A stretch of 64,000 nt of DNA from positions 179,056,001 to 179,120,000 of the forward strand of contig JBITNC010000001.1 in the NCBI GenBank assembly GCA_050084985.1, in the 5' to 3' direction. Position numbers and translations under genes: made by a program. Below, in pieces: positions 1 to 12,300 of the stretch. The DNA is from Nageia nagi (Eukaryota > Pinophyta). Numbering within the stretch: the first letter of the stretch is position 1; each line of letters begins with the position of its first letter. The notes beneath the pieces are model-generated. The model saw only the letters and a list, made by a program, of their open reading frames with translations, made no database searches and was not told the origin of the DNA.

Positions 1-39
1 TTTATAAAATTAAAATAACACTAATTCACCCCATCAAGT

Positions 40-960
40 CTAGATCAATCTCAATCATAGTATCCTACTCATATGTAAATCATCATTTGCCCACCCTAGC
101 CTATCCAAGTATGGCCTCTAGATAAATTCCTATGGCCACATCCTCATGATTATAATTTGATAAAATGTTAGATACCTAATGTTTTGATGCCACCTCCTCT
201 ACTCATAGTCCCTACCCCACCTCAATGCATAGGGTGCCTCAATCCCTAGATCTCTCCATTCAATGTTTTCCTCTACATGAATGTCATAAGGTATCCCTCC
301 TAGCCTATCTACTTAAATGTTATCCCATCATTAGATCTAGAGGAGTGAGCATACCATCCCTCATCAATGTTTGAGATGAATCTTTGCTAACTCTTAGTAC
401 ACCAATGGTAATAATGTAGGTCCCCATGTGAACATTGAACCCTCATAATGCATCCTTCTTAGCACATCGCATAACCTCTAGGGGCAAAGCACTTAGGAAA
501 AGTATAAATAGATGTGAGTAGTGATGATCACCATCATGAACATCAATCACACCTTATAGAGGACATCTATATAAGTGGCCTTGTAGTCAAATCCTTCTGT
601 ACCCTATAGGATATGCCACTAATCTACTTTGATCAACCCTATTGTAGCTACCTATTAGTCAACATATGCACCCACTCTAATCATGGGCTCCCCTTATATT
701 TAAACCCCAAATATCCTCCATATATCCTCAAGATTGATCATATAATCTCCAATAGGCAATATTAAAGTGTTGGGAGAAGCATCCTAACTCTACATGAATT
801 ATTTCAAGTACCTAATGTTACCCATGATGGCATCTATCATCTTGGTGTACCACATCCCAATTGCAAAGAGCCACTCCCATTCCTCATTGCTCATAGTCCT
901 TTGCAATAGATCCCAAATTGATCAAAAGTGATGTCACATGTTGACCCACTAGTCAACCTA
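40..960 (-). pseudogene. Plant mobile domain (PMD)-like pseudogene
   Basis: Read on the minus strand, this stretch gives broken PMD-type protein sequence (the family of Arabidopsis MAIN/MAIL1, also carried by plant transposons). The clearest block is at 713-762, with ILPIGDYMINLEDIW followed by RIFGV, matching the PMD pattern in which a leucine-proline box is followed by a T/N-LEDV box. Upstream on the minus strand is a tryptophan-rich piece (WEWLFAIGMWYTKMIDA, about 825-885). Several frameshifts and stops break it and no start can be chosen. It is probably an additional antisense frame of an LTR element whose body lies left of the window, by analogy with the antisense PMD at 10560-12300. The family call rests on the short motif block only. 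Confidence 0.45.
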
Positions 961-1853
961 TTATAAATAAAAAAAATCAACTCTTTATAAGAAATGCCTA
1001 GGGTCAAGGCATTTTTCTTTCTCTCTTCTATGAAATGTGGGACCCCCCTATATTTCTAGGTTGGAAACATGAGGATCCCTATCATTTCTTCCTAAGAAAC
1101 ATTGGGAGGCCCCATGTTTCTAGTTTTCCATCCTGTTAGGATCCCAATATAGTCTAAATTTCTTGATTTTTGCATCATAGCCACCCATCTATGTCTATTC
1201 TAGTGTTTTACCCCTTTTCGTACTTCATTTTAGCCATTTTCATTTATATTTTCTTTCCCCATGTCAATTTTCCTATCCATTCCTTTTATTGTAATTAATT
1301 TAACTTAAAAACTTAATTAAGTCTAATGTTAGGGTTTAGCACCAACCTAGAGGGCTCATGGCCTAATCTAGTGGTGTAATCTTTGTGCCATGTCAACAAT
1401 CTCATCTGAGGATCAGGAGGAGGTGGCATGGTTAGAGCATCATTAGCATAAATGAATGAATGAGAATGAGCCAAGTCATCCCTAGGTATTCTTTTTATAG
1501 CCTCTTATTCATAAATGCAACAATGTTTCCTACACACTTTGGAAATGCTTTGGCATTTTTTGAATGCATTTGCATTTTAGAATGCATCTACATTTCTAGA
1601 ATATGGATGCATTTTAGTCACATTATCGCATTTTTCAATCCCTAATGCATTTTTTTGCTTTATTTTTTATCTATCTTTTTCTCCTATTTTTCTTACCTTT
1701 GGTTGTCAAATGCATCCCTATCTTCTTTGCCTTGTCTTAAATGTGTTTGATGGGGATAATATATATCACTAGAGGAAATTAGCCATCATACCACATTCAT
1801 ACCATATCAATCAAAATTATGTTTTTGCATTGCATTTAACCTAGGCAAAATGC
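961..1853. other. Unassigned spacer with ATGCAT-rich patch
   Basis: No coding signal is seen on either strand. At 1535-1655 short words such as GCATTTT and ATGCAT recur at irregular spacing. The open frame at 1460-1645 is made of this low-complexity sequence and has no recognisable domain. The stretch probably belongs to the non-coding 3' part of the element holding the PMD-like pseudogene to its left. Confidence 0.4.
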
Positions 1854-3310
1854 AAATAAAAAATGGGCAAAATGTAGACACTTAAATTTAGCACTATGAA
1901 CTAAATTTGATACAACACTCTTTGGTCATTGACATGCTTGTTTATTTATTCAATTTGAGTACATTTAATGATTTCATGTTGAGTACTTTTTAATTATAGT
2001 CATTCACTTTGTAATCAAAAGTAAACTTAGTCATGTTTATTGCATTTCGATCATAGTCATTTGCTTTAGAATCATAATTAAACTTAGTCATATTTATTAT
2101 ATTTCAATCTTAATCATTTGATTTGGAATCATAATTAAACTTAGTCATGTTTATTGCATTTTGATCATAGTCACTTATTTTGGAAAATATAATTAAACTT
2201 ATTCATGTTTATTGTATTTCTATCATAGTCATTTGGGAAAGATAATTAATATTATCCATATTAATTATGTTTTTGATCATAGTCATTTATAGTTAAAGAG
2301 TAATTAAATTTAGTCATATTTATTACACTTTTAATCAATCATTTATGTGAAAATTATAATTAATATTATTCATGTTATTTATAATTTCAATTGTAGCTAT
2401 TTATGCCTAAAATATAATTAACATTAGTCATTTTGATTATATTTGATCATTTATTTCACTTGGTCAAAATTATTATTATATTGCTACTTATCAATTTGGT
2501 CACATTAATATGACTAATTTATTTATTATTTATTTTTCAAGATAAGTGGACATAATTTACACCTCACCTTGCCATGTCATTGATGATTCATCTAGCAAGA
2601 AAATAGGAAAATATGAGACTCCAGCCATTGATTGATTACTCATTAGTTATGCTCAAAATATGCTCAGTAGAAAAAATACAAGAAAAGTGAAAGAATATAT
2701 TCCCAATTTATCTCCAATCAGATCCTATGCAAATCCAATTTGAATCCAATCAAATATCGATCAAGTAATAATCATTTTCAAATTGAAATTCATATGGATT
2801 CTAGATTGATGATTTGGCATGCTTCAAAAATCTATTTAAGCAAGTATACATTTACATTTTAAGGCTAGAAATTGCTGCAAACATTGAGCTTAAAATTTGT
2901 TGATTCTTGAGTCTTGGAAGTGACAAATTTGAGAGCTTATACATCCATCAATATTTCAAGAGCATCTAAGAAGAGTGATTGAGAACCATTGGTCTTGGGG
3001 CAAGCTAGGAATCAGTTATTTCAAGCTTTGTTCCTCCTATCATACTAGAGATACACCCATCATACTTTTTTATCTTCTTTTCATGTTTAATTTCTAGAAT
3101 AGGATTATCTCATACCATGATCAAAATTGACTTTCAAATCATATCTTTTGTACTTGCAAGTTACAAAATGCCTAAGGTCTCTATGTTTTGATAGTAAAAT
3201 ACGCTTGTATTTGGGAAATGCCCTTGCATTTTAGAAACACTTGGGGTCACTACATTTTGATAGTGCAAATAGTTTAGGCTCATCTTAGGATCTAGTAAGC
3301 TTTATCACAT
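1854..3310 (+). repeat. Probable LTR preceded by polypurine tract
   Basis: A purine-rich tract ending in ATGGGCAAAA (1854-1872) is followed directly by TGTAGACACTTAAATTTAGC at 1873, the usual form of a polypurine tract joined to a 3' LTR. The body holds a 57-bp tandem array and, at 2832-2840, a TATA-like TCTATTTAA. Other LTRs in this window also start with TGTAGA. No partner LTR is in the window and I could not fix the right end; about 3300 is a guess. A plus-strand element with an antisense PMD frame (40-960) just before its 3' LTR would fit this layout. Confidence 0.35.
1930..2480. repeat. 57-bp tandem repeat, about eight copies
   Basis: Units built around AATTAAACTTAGTCATGTTT and GATCATAGTCATTTG recur at about 57-bp steps (anchor AAACTTAG or its variant near 2023, 2080, 2137, 2195, 2250, 2306, 2363 and 2420). 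Copies diverge towards the right end. The array lies inside the probable LTR, a common place for such repeats (U3). Confidence 0.75.
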
Positions 3311-6300
3311 ACCATCATCCAAAATTATATTATCAGGTAATCTCTTATGTTTTTTAACATCACCTTGAGCTAGTCATATTGTGATCATTTGAGCTTATTG
3401 ATTTAAAAGGATAGCTTGAAGAAGCCTCCTTAAGGGTTTTAATCAAATTTATTTATATAGTTTGTGCTTATAGGGTCTAATATAACATACAAACACTATT
3501 TAAACATTTAGTTTTAAGTGATCCTAAAAATATTTGAAACACTAGCATTGGAGTAGTTGTATGCATAGAGATTTCATCATCAAATTCTTTTATTTGCCTA
3601 GATATTGTAGGTGTATAATCATCTCTTCTTACTTATGATTGAAGTAAACATCCATCTAGGAGGTAGCATGTGACATGATCATACTTAGGTTTATATGGAC
3701 CTCTTTGAAATACAATATCAACCAAATGAGCTTGTGAAAGAGGTATAATCCTTCAATCTCTTCCACATCATTGGTTTCTTGTGTATCTTCCCTTAAATAT
3801 TCTTGATCTAAAGGAAGACTATGGGCATGAGAAGAATGAGGGATTCTTAATCATATTACATGTTTTCTAACTATATTTAATTCATTATTGATAGGTTTTA
3901 ATTAATATTAAAATTTTTATTTCAAGGACATTTTCTTCTTAAGATGTTCCTACTTGACCTATGACTTTCTCTTTCCTCTAAAGAGTATGCATTGTATGGT
4001 TCTTTCTCCTAATGAGCTCTTTGATAATGAGTATGAACCATTTTTTTTTTTTTTCATTTTATATTTTTTACATTTTTTTATGCTTTTTAACAAACTAAAA
4101 GAAAGCAAACATCGATCATAGTAAACTCTACTTTTATCTTTTAAATTTATATTTACGAGAAAATAGTTAAATGCAAAAAACAACCTATATGCATAATTAC
4201 CTTTTTAGTGTGATTATCTTTTCTATCTTTTTGATATATTAAATTAATATTTTTAGTATGAGAGATGAGAATTGTATGTTTTAGTCTTTTAATTTTCCTA
4301 GGATGTTTTGTCTAGTCAAGAGTTTAAACAAGGTAGGCTTGTAATCTTATTAGGCTATCTAGGGCTAAGTAATGGATTGGTACTTAAAGTGGTCCCCTTA
4401 GTGTAATGGGGTTAAATAAATGGCATGGGAACTATATTGGTTATTAAATCCAACTATATCCCTCTTTTTTAGATTCATTCAATAAAAATTAATGAATTCT
4501 AACCTATAAAACTAGTATTCATCTCCTAGTTTTGGCTCTAAGGCTAACAGTATTTTGTTGGTGGGAACACAAGAGAATAATAATCAATGGTTGGTAATGA
4601 CATCCAACTCATTGATGTTCATTTTACCAAGCCTTATGAATATGCATTTAACTAAAATAAATTACTCATGGATGCAAATTCTAATCCCTCCCAATCATAC
4701 ATGTCTATTGATTAAACTTTCTGAATGTGATTCAAAAAGTATTTTAGTTAGTGTATAATTTGGTATAAATAGTCCATGAGATTTATCACCTTTTAATGAG
4801 ATTTATTAACTAATGAAAATATTTAGATGTGGTTTATTACCTCTTATTATGAGTCATAATCTCCTTCAACCACCTTTCAGTGTGGTAAGGGAAGATAAGT
4901 AAGAAGCCTTTAATGTGAGTAAATTCCCTTTTAATGTAAGTTTATTTCCCCTCGTTACTAGTCACAATCCTTCAATCACTTTTCAGCATGGTAAGGTAGA
5001 TAAGTAAGAGTATTAATATGTATATGAAACCAATAGATTCATTAACTAATTTAATGTCTCCTAATTTACCTTAAACTTGATTCATTCAACTTAAGTTCAT
5101 TTTGAATTTAATGATGATTAATTATCCCTTCCAAGTGTGAAAGTAACTTAGTGTAGGTTTATTCACCAAATTAGTGTGATAATATGAAAAAAGCAAAAAT
5201 TCATTTACCATTTTTCAATCAATCCATTCTAATCACCTCATATCACTTTTTAGTACAAAGGAAGAGCATAAGTGGATAGGATAGAAAAATTATTAGGTGA
5301 GTTGGTTTGTTTATGCAATCTCTACCCAACAAATAAGGGGTTCATTTTTACCATTATTAGGTGAGTTGGTTTGAAACTTAACCATAAAAATATTAAAATA
5401 ATGCATTTTTACCATTGATATTAAATACCCTCCCTTACATACACTCTAAGCAAAAGGGATCACAAATAAGGGGTTCATTTTTTATTCCCATATTTAATTA
5501 CTAAATTGCACTTGCTGTATGGATGAGAATAAAAAATTCAACCTCTATTCTTAAGCATTGGCATTCTACCTTAGTCACTAGAATCCCTATCCAATCACTA
5601 GTATTAGATGCCCAATCATTAGAAATTCTACAACTCAAGCATGGAAAAATATAGAATAGATAAATGATAATTGGCTTCAATACTACATAATGCAAATTAT
5701 GAAAATAACTATAAAAGCATGGAAAACCCTTTATGTTTTGTCATTGATGTTGTATGTATGTGAGTGGCCCTCCTTTTAGCACTATAATGTACTACCCAAT
5801 AAGCAAATTTGTTACCAAACAAGATAAGATATATTAAAATAAATATGTTCTTTATTACTTTTGAATAGACCTCATTTAATACAATTACAAATATCTTTAT
5901 CCATTTTGCCTTACCAAAAGGGCTTTTACAAAATGTTTTTTGGGTGTTTATGATCATTTACAAATTTGTCAACATCTTAGTGCAATTGTTTAGTGATTAA
6001 TATTAGATGTTGGCATATGATGTCAATCAATGGTATTTTTTTGATAGTCTATAGACTTTCAATTTTTCCTACTAAAAGTTGTAAATAGGCTTTAATATCT
6101 TTTTTTCTTCTTCGTACGAATATCTTTAACAGCTCTATTTTTCAACACCTATGGATCATACACATATGAAAATAAAAAATACATAAAACATACCTATTCA
6201 TTTCAAAAAATAAGTACAATATAGAAAGCAAAACAAGCATGTAAAAGCATGAAATGGTGAAGCACTCAACTCATTAAGTCTAGATAGATTTTAGTAGAGT

Positions 6301-6690
6301 AGCCTTACTTTCAAACTAGGTATATTTCTTCAATGTTGAAGGTTTAATTTATATATTTTGGAAATAGATAGAGTTTCCTTTTTTGATACAAAAATTTGGA
6401 TAGAAAAGTTTATCCAGCTTTGTCATGATATTAATTCATAAATTAGGCATGTAGGATGGATGATGAGTCATCCATCATCCATAGCTTTTTATCCAATTCT
6501 CCTCAAAAACTTGCCATTTTTATTTTGATTTTGCCAACTACAGAGTCACCAACATCTAGGTGTTGGATGCTAACTTTTGACTTGAGTCACCAAATAATTG
6601 ATGTCAGATGCTAGTGATTAGAAGTTTATTGTAAATTTTATAATAAGGTTTAAATTTTTTATCCTTTCATATATCAAAAGAAGGATCATT
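3311..6690. other. Unassigned decayed repeat DNA
   Basis: No domain is recognisable on either strand. The short frames here (3959-4183, 4555-4758, 5501-5695, 5709-5957) give AT-rich protein with no family signature. Local duplications are visible. A block of about 50 bp starting AGTCATAATC occurs near 4852 and again near 4960. ATTATTAGGTGAGTTGGTTT occurs near 5290 and 5354. CAAATAAGGGGTTCATTTTT occurs near 5330 and 5463. The stretch is probably non-coding or very old retrotransposon sequence. Confidence 0.4.
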
Positions 6691-6699
6691 TTTGGGTGT

Positions 6700-6918
6700 A
6701 TACACTTTATTTTATGAAGTTTCAAGCATTCTAATAATAAAAACTTGGTACCCCTTTTAAATAGCTTTTGTTAGTTAAATGGATGTTAATGGGTGAAAAT
6801 TTAAAGGCTTTTTGACACTATGCAAGATCATCTTTTCACCATTGGCCCTATTGACTTAAGCCCATTACTCTTCAAAATTAATCAAGGATTTGTTTTTGTG
6901 TAACCAGTCTATGCCTAG
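6700..6918 (-). pseudogene. Gypsy element E protease, 3' piece
   Basis: The minus strand continues the E-element protease frame: IDWLHKNKSLINFE lies against the insertion point, then a broken linker leads to GYQVFIIRMLE near 6711-6760, typical of the stretch between gypsy protease and reverse transcriptase. The 5' part of the same frame resumes at 16100 and ends ...TYEIIL. Across the 9.2-kb insertion of element P the frame reads IIL-G-IDW, the conserved protease C-terminal box. No reverse transcriptase follows; similarity ends near 6700, so E is truncated here. Confidence 0.7.
6914..6918. repeat. Target site duplication of element P, left copy
   Basis: CCTAG directly before the TGTAGA start of the left LTR; the same five bases follow the right LTR at 16095-16099. 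Confidence 0.9.
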
Positions 6919-7602
6919 TGTAGACCCTGCATGATGTGATAGTGTAATTAATTAGGGGAATTGACACATGCACTCTTTGGTCTATTAGTTAGTTGACATA
7001 AAGTAGGAATATGACAATAGATGATTAAGCATACAGGTTCATTTCATTAATATGCATATTCAATTGATTAAGGAAAGGCATATATCAAGAATAAGAAATA
7101 TCATATACACATAGTATGATGTTGATGCCCTAGTAACAGTATGCTACTGATGTCATGTTAATGATCAAATTAAAGATGTGATGAAAGATGAAATGATAAG
7201 CAAATGAATGATTTATTAATATAATGAAAGTATAATTATTTTTGGAATAAGAGATTTGCTTTTTATAGATAAGAAGACCTTGCAAAGGTTTTGTTTGCAA
7301 ATGATGTTCGAGTCCCTCATTCTCTATCTAATATTTAGTTTATAGAAGCCTTAGGTCTTTTATAATCTTCCCCTTATCTAGTCTCCTATTGATAATAATG
7401 CCATCCTCTATCTTTGTATGTATTTAATGCCTTTATATAGGGATTCTTCTATTATAGGATTTGACCCTTTGTATAATTCACAAGGGTCAAATATATGGCC
7501 TACATCTCTTTTATACATTTTAAATCCCTTTTAAAATAATACATTGTTAAGGGATTAAAATGATTTATTAAATACATAAAGGTTCATTTTGAGGTGTCTA
7601 CA
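6919..7602 (-). repeat. Element P 3' LTR (left copy)
   Basis: Begins TGTAGACCCTGCATG and ends GAGGTGTCTACA, with a short terminal inverted repeat TGTAGA/TCTACA. It aligns along its whole length with 15411-16094. Confidence 0.9.
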
Positions 7603-7616
7603 TTTGCCCCTCTTTG
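7603..7616 (-). other. Polypurine tract of element P
   Basis: TTTGCCCCTCTTTG on the plus strand, purine-rich on the minus strand, directly against the LTR; it primes plus-strand DNA synthesis in LTR elements. Confidence 0.7.
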
Positions 7617-8019
7617 TATGTGGCTTTGAATCAATGCAATTACATGTCCAAAGAAGAAGTATAGCCAAGATATAGAAGAAATTTTTTTGATCTTTTTACT
7701 GATGCTATCTTTTGTTAAATATGAATGGTTGATGTTGAGGGACCTTATGTTGCCTCCTTTTTTACTTGGGTGCCCTAGAAAAGATCCTTGAGTGGAGTAG
7801 CCAAGGCAAAAGCTATTGAAGAAGCTAGAGAACCATTCACACTTACATAAATGCCTAAAAAAAGAGAGAGGTTACACTTTGTATTGGTAGAAATGATAAT
7901 GAAATGTATGTCATTGGTGGCCCAACATACTATAAGCATGCACTAGTGCCCTATTTTTGATTATAATTTTCTTCTATTTTGTTAGATCTATGTACCTACA
8001 ATGAAATGTCAGTCATAAA

Positions 8020-8800
8020 ATAATGATGGATGCATAGTAAGTTGTTTCATCCATTGGAGATGGTCCAATGTCAACATATTGCTCATAGTTACATTGCTTG
8101 TTGCATCCATTGGAGATGGTCCAATGTCAACATCTTGCTCACAGTTACATTTCTTGTTTATCTTTTAAGTGAGTGAACTCGCACTAGTTGTATCGATGGC
8201 CATTAGAGATCTTATGTTTATATGTCTATGATCCAAATATAGTATGATTTAGATGGAGTCAAAGAAAAAACCATGTGGATACATAGCAAAATGTATCATC
8301 CATTGGAGATGATCTAATGTTAAATAATTGCTCATGGCTACATTTCTAGTTCACTTTTGAGTGACTAAACTCTCACTAGCTATATCATTAGCCATCGGTG
8401 ATCATGCACTTTTATGTCAATGATCCAAAGATAGTATGATTTATATGGGTTCAAAGAAAAAACTATGTGGATACACAACAAAATATATTATCCATTAGAG
8501 ATTATCTAATGTCAACAAATACTTTTAAGTGAGTGAACTCTCACTAGCCTTATCATTATCCATCAATGATCATGCATTTTTATGCCCATGATCCAAAGAT
8601 AGTATGCTTTAGATAGATTCAAAGCAAAAATCATGTGGATACATAGTAAAATGTATCATCCATTGGAGATGATCCAATATCAACAAATTACTCACAATTG
8701 TATCGTTGGTTTACTTTTAAGTGAGTGAACTCTCACTAGCTATATCGATGGCCATCGATGATCATGTGTTTGGATGTCTATGATCCAAAGAAATTAGCCA
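8020..8800. repeat. Tandem repeat of about 190 bp, four to five copies
   Basis: Each unit carries CATCCATTGGAGATGATCC, then TGAGTGAACTCTCACTAGC, then a GATGGCCATCGATGATCAT-like block. Anchors lie near 8050, 8105, 8290, 8480 and 8655. The first interval is short (55 bp), indicating a partial unit, and the fourth copy has lost part of its middle. The array lies between the interior of element P and its 3' LTR. Confidence 0.8.
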
Positions 8801-10559
8801 TGTAGAGCAAGGATGAAATAAATATAATATATTATAATATGCTAAGTTTTAATGATGAAATTTCCTGATATTCAAACTTGTAAAGGTATGAGAGCTTGAG
8901 ATTAATTTTGCATAAAGGATGTACACTATCAATGCCCTAAAAATAAGTTAATGTATGCTATCAACATTGTGTGGTCAATATTCCATGCTACTGACATCAT
9001 AAGATTCCTCAAATTTGAATAAAATAAAGTTATATTAACTAATATTAGCCAAAGTCTATTGATTCACCATACTTATAGTTGAATATGAGATTGCCCCTAG
9101 CTGATGCTAAAAAAGAGGATAAGGCAAGCCATCTTGTCACACACATGAACATATGTTGCATCACCATGTCATCATCTGGGTGATAGTCATGAATTGCCAA
9201 CACATGGAGGAGAATAGAGTTATTCAAAGCTATGAGAAATATATCATAAAATGTAGAGTGAAGTCTAGAAAAAGAGATAATGCCCCATCATTTTGCATAT
9301 TTCTCCATGCCAACTTTAGGTCAACCAATAGATGTTGATTTATTCACTTGGAATGCATCAATTCATGTTAACAAATATAAACTTTTCCAAATGTAAATTT
9401 AACATGCTCAATAATATCAAATGAAAAGAGAAAAATAAAATATTTGTACCTCATGATGGAAGAATAATTTTGGTACTGATCCTCATGCCAATAAGGTGCA
9501 ATTAAGGATAAGTACATGAGGGTTTTTAATCATTTGAGTAACTCATATATTGGTATGTCACTAGTACCCTGATGTTAGTACATCATTGATATCATGAAAT
9601 AAGTGGAGAAAGTCATCTTATTAATCAGTGCCTTCATATGTCATCAAATCTTGCAAATACCATGTGCTTGCAGCTACTTAGGAACAACCTTCTTGAAGAT
9701 ATAATTTTACCCTACTAAATGACTAAAATCAAGTATACATAATATGATTTTTCTTTTTAATTTTTTTTTTTAATTGTATATCATAAATGAGTATCCATTA
9801 TCATATGAAAAACTACCAATTGATGAAAATGAACTAGGTGCATTGGAAAATCCTCTAAATAGCTAATTAGCACACTATTGAATCCCTAAACCCAATATAA
9901 ATTTTAATGAAAAATACAAATGAAGTGATCTTTACCTCAAACATATGGACATCATTCAAATAAATTCTAAGCATAAATTTGATCCAAATTTTTTCAATAG
10001 TACATATAACTCAAAGAAATGGATGCTATTGAAATTGTGTAAATGGTAATTTTTAGTATTCGAAAAAGGATAAGAGGGATTTGAAATGTTTACAAAGCCA
10101 ATAAGATGTATACATAAGGATTTAGGAATTATATATCAAAAAATAAGGGATTCCCAAATTTAAAACCCTAAAGTAAACTTATAAAATTAAAAATTTTGTA
10201 AAAAATAAGTCATTTTAACCTTGATGTCCTTGCCATTTGGAGCTCTAACAAGTAGATGTTGACTTCCTTGCTAAACCAACCAAGTTTGCCACCCTACTAG
10301 CAACATTGCACTATTGGATCATCTATTCTATCCATAATTGTAGTGCATCAAGTAGGAGGACATCCATAGAGGATTTGAGATTATGTAGTGATGGTTTCCA
10401 TTGATTGGAGGAGTATCTAATGACCAATTATAGGGAGGATAGGTCATCTAGTAAAGTATCTCCATATTCTTCTAGTCAAGCATGTAGTAAGTAGATTCAA
10501 ACTTGAAACATTATATTTTTATTATCATGAGTGGAGAGGATGGACTAATAGACCCAAGA
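8801..10559. other. Element P interior, no recognisable gene
   Basis: AT-rich sequence with many stops in all frames. The overlapping short frames at 9045-9227 (-) and 9153-9338 (+) show no domain. In an autonomous gypsy element pol would lie between gag and the 3' LTR, but I see no YVDD, DD35E or RNase H box here. Confidence 0.5.
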
Positions 10560-12300
10560 GTTACCTTGTAGGATCACAAGGGATTGATCTAGGGTTGGCC
10601 TATGAGGAATATAGCTTTAGATTTGGCATGAGCCTTCTCTCAAACTCAATAATCAAATGATATTTTTGATTGATGTGGGTTAGGGAAGCTTGCATATGCA
10701 AGGATAGTACAGGTGGATACTCCTTTTCTCACTACATTAGTTGAGATATGGGATCAAGATTGCTTCTCATTTCACCTTCCCACTAGTGCAATGATAGTAA
10801 CTCTAGAGGATGTGTACTAGATCTGGGGTATACCCATTAGGGGTGGCTTGGTGTATTAGCATGAGATGGGGGATGATAACATTCATGGGAATGAGTATTT
10901 ATGATTGACCAAATCAGAGGACCATGACTAGGATCACCCATAAATATGAACCAAAAAGGGTTGTAGGTATTCTAGAATAGGGATACACTTAAGGTTGCAT
11001 GTGGTGGCTATTATTAACACCTATCTAAGTTTTGATAAAATACTCTTAGCTTTTCCTCTCAAGATGACATGGATAGTACAAGAGATATGCACTCAAGGGT
11101 GATAGTTCATGTGGTGTCCAATAGTACTAATATAACTTTACAAGGATTTGTATTCATTCATCAATGTTTATAAGGTCAATGTGATGATTGCTCATGCTAG
11201 TCTCCTACAGGTCTAGGCCTATGAGTACATCTTAGTTATCAGGTTAGTGGGATTGTAAAGGGTGAGAGATGACCCAGAAAATGTGGCCCTAGCATGCTAA
11301 ACTAGCCCATTGGATGGATAATGCCTCCTTGATCTATGGAGGCAAGGAGGGACATCGATGGCCTCTAAGAGGTGGACATCATATGGGTGTCCTACACTAA
11401 TTATGTATGGTACAAGGATGCTCATCATTTGGCATGGGTGAGGTAAACCCACTTCTTCCAAACCAAGTAGAAGATAGTGGAGCTATATCATCAAGAGTAG
11501 GTGTTGAGATAGTTTGGGATATAGTAGTCAATCCCAACAAAACCTCTAGTGTACCGATGGTACATAGTGGAGAGAGACATTTCTAATAGTGCTTATGATA
11601 TGCTAGTGTGGATCATAGGGTGGTTAGAGTCATCAATAGAAGATGTTGTTATGGAGGTAGCCATGGATCTCGAGGTTGCCCCAAGTTATGCAGCATGGTG
11701 GATAGCTATGCTTCCAAGCTCTTTGGGTCTATATGAGTTAGATAGTGGGAGTGATGATGCAATGAGCCCACCATCAAAGGAGGAGGATTAAATGAATGTA
11801 GATAATCTTATACATGATAAGCCTCCACCAGTAGGAGGAATAGAGGTGCTAATAATAGTCATACCTACTCCAAGTAAGAAAGATTCTACTCATAGTACTT
11901 CATGATTCTTAAATTTTAAACGTAGCTAATGAAAGAATAATTGGCATTATGTATGATATGATAGGGGTGTCATATGCATAGGTAATGGCCATGGAAGTTG
12001 AACTAGCTAGAATGAGGTCAATAGAAGCTGATTTAACACATCTTTAGCCATTAGAGGTAGAGTTAGCTATGGTGAGGGCTACACTTACAATGTGGGATGC
12101 AAAGGTGGCTTCACTATCTCAAATAATTAAGGGTATCTATGATAGGCTCATCATGCCCCCACTAGATCAAAAGTGGGAATTTATGCAAAGTTAGCATGAT
12201 CATATTGCATCTCAGGATATAGAGATATCCAAATTGCAACCTAAGTATACAAGGCCCAAGACACTTTTGGAGAATCATGACTCACAATGAGTGATATCTC
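10560..12300 (+). pseudogene. PMD-domain reading frame antisense to element P
   Basis: Plus-strand translation gives a degenerate plant mobile domain protein. The box at 10768-10850 reads FHLPTSAMIVTLEDVY, stop, IWGIPIRGG. It is preceded by VDTPFLTTLVEIWDQDCFS-like sequence and followed by WYKDAHHLAWV near 11400-11440 and VLR-stop-FG at 11501-11517, where the family has VLRQFG. An open stretch follows at 11549-11791 (VYRWYIVERD... to an acidic PPSKEED end), then heptad-like sequence to about 12300 (MAMEVELARMRSIEADL). PMD proteins include host MAIN/MAIL1, which act in silencing, and transposon-borne relatives. This one runs against the transcription direction of its element, between gag and the 3' LTR, as additional antisense frames do in some plant gypsy elements. 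It is broken by several TAG stops, so it is not functional as it stands. Confidence 0.7.

Noticed and set aside
11549-11791. An intact small host gene
   Set aside because: The 80-codon frame continues a longer PMD-like reading on both sides through TAG stops and lies within element P.
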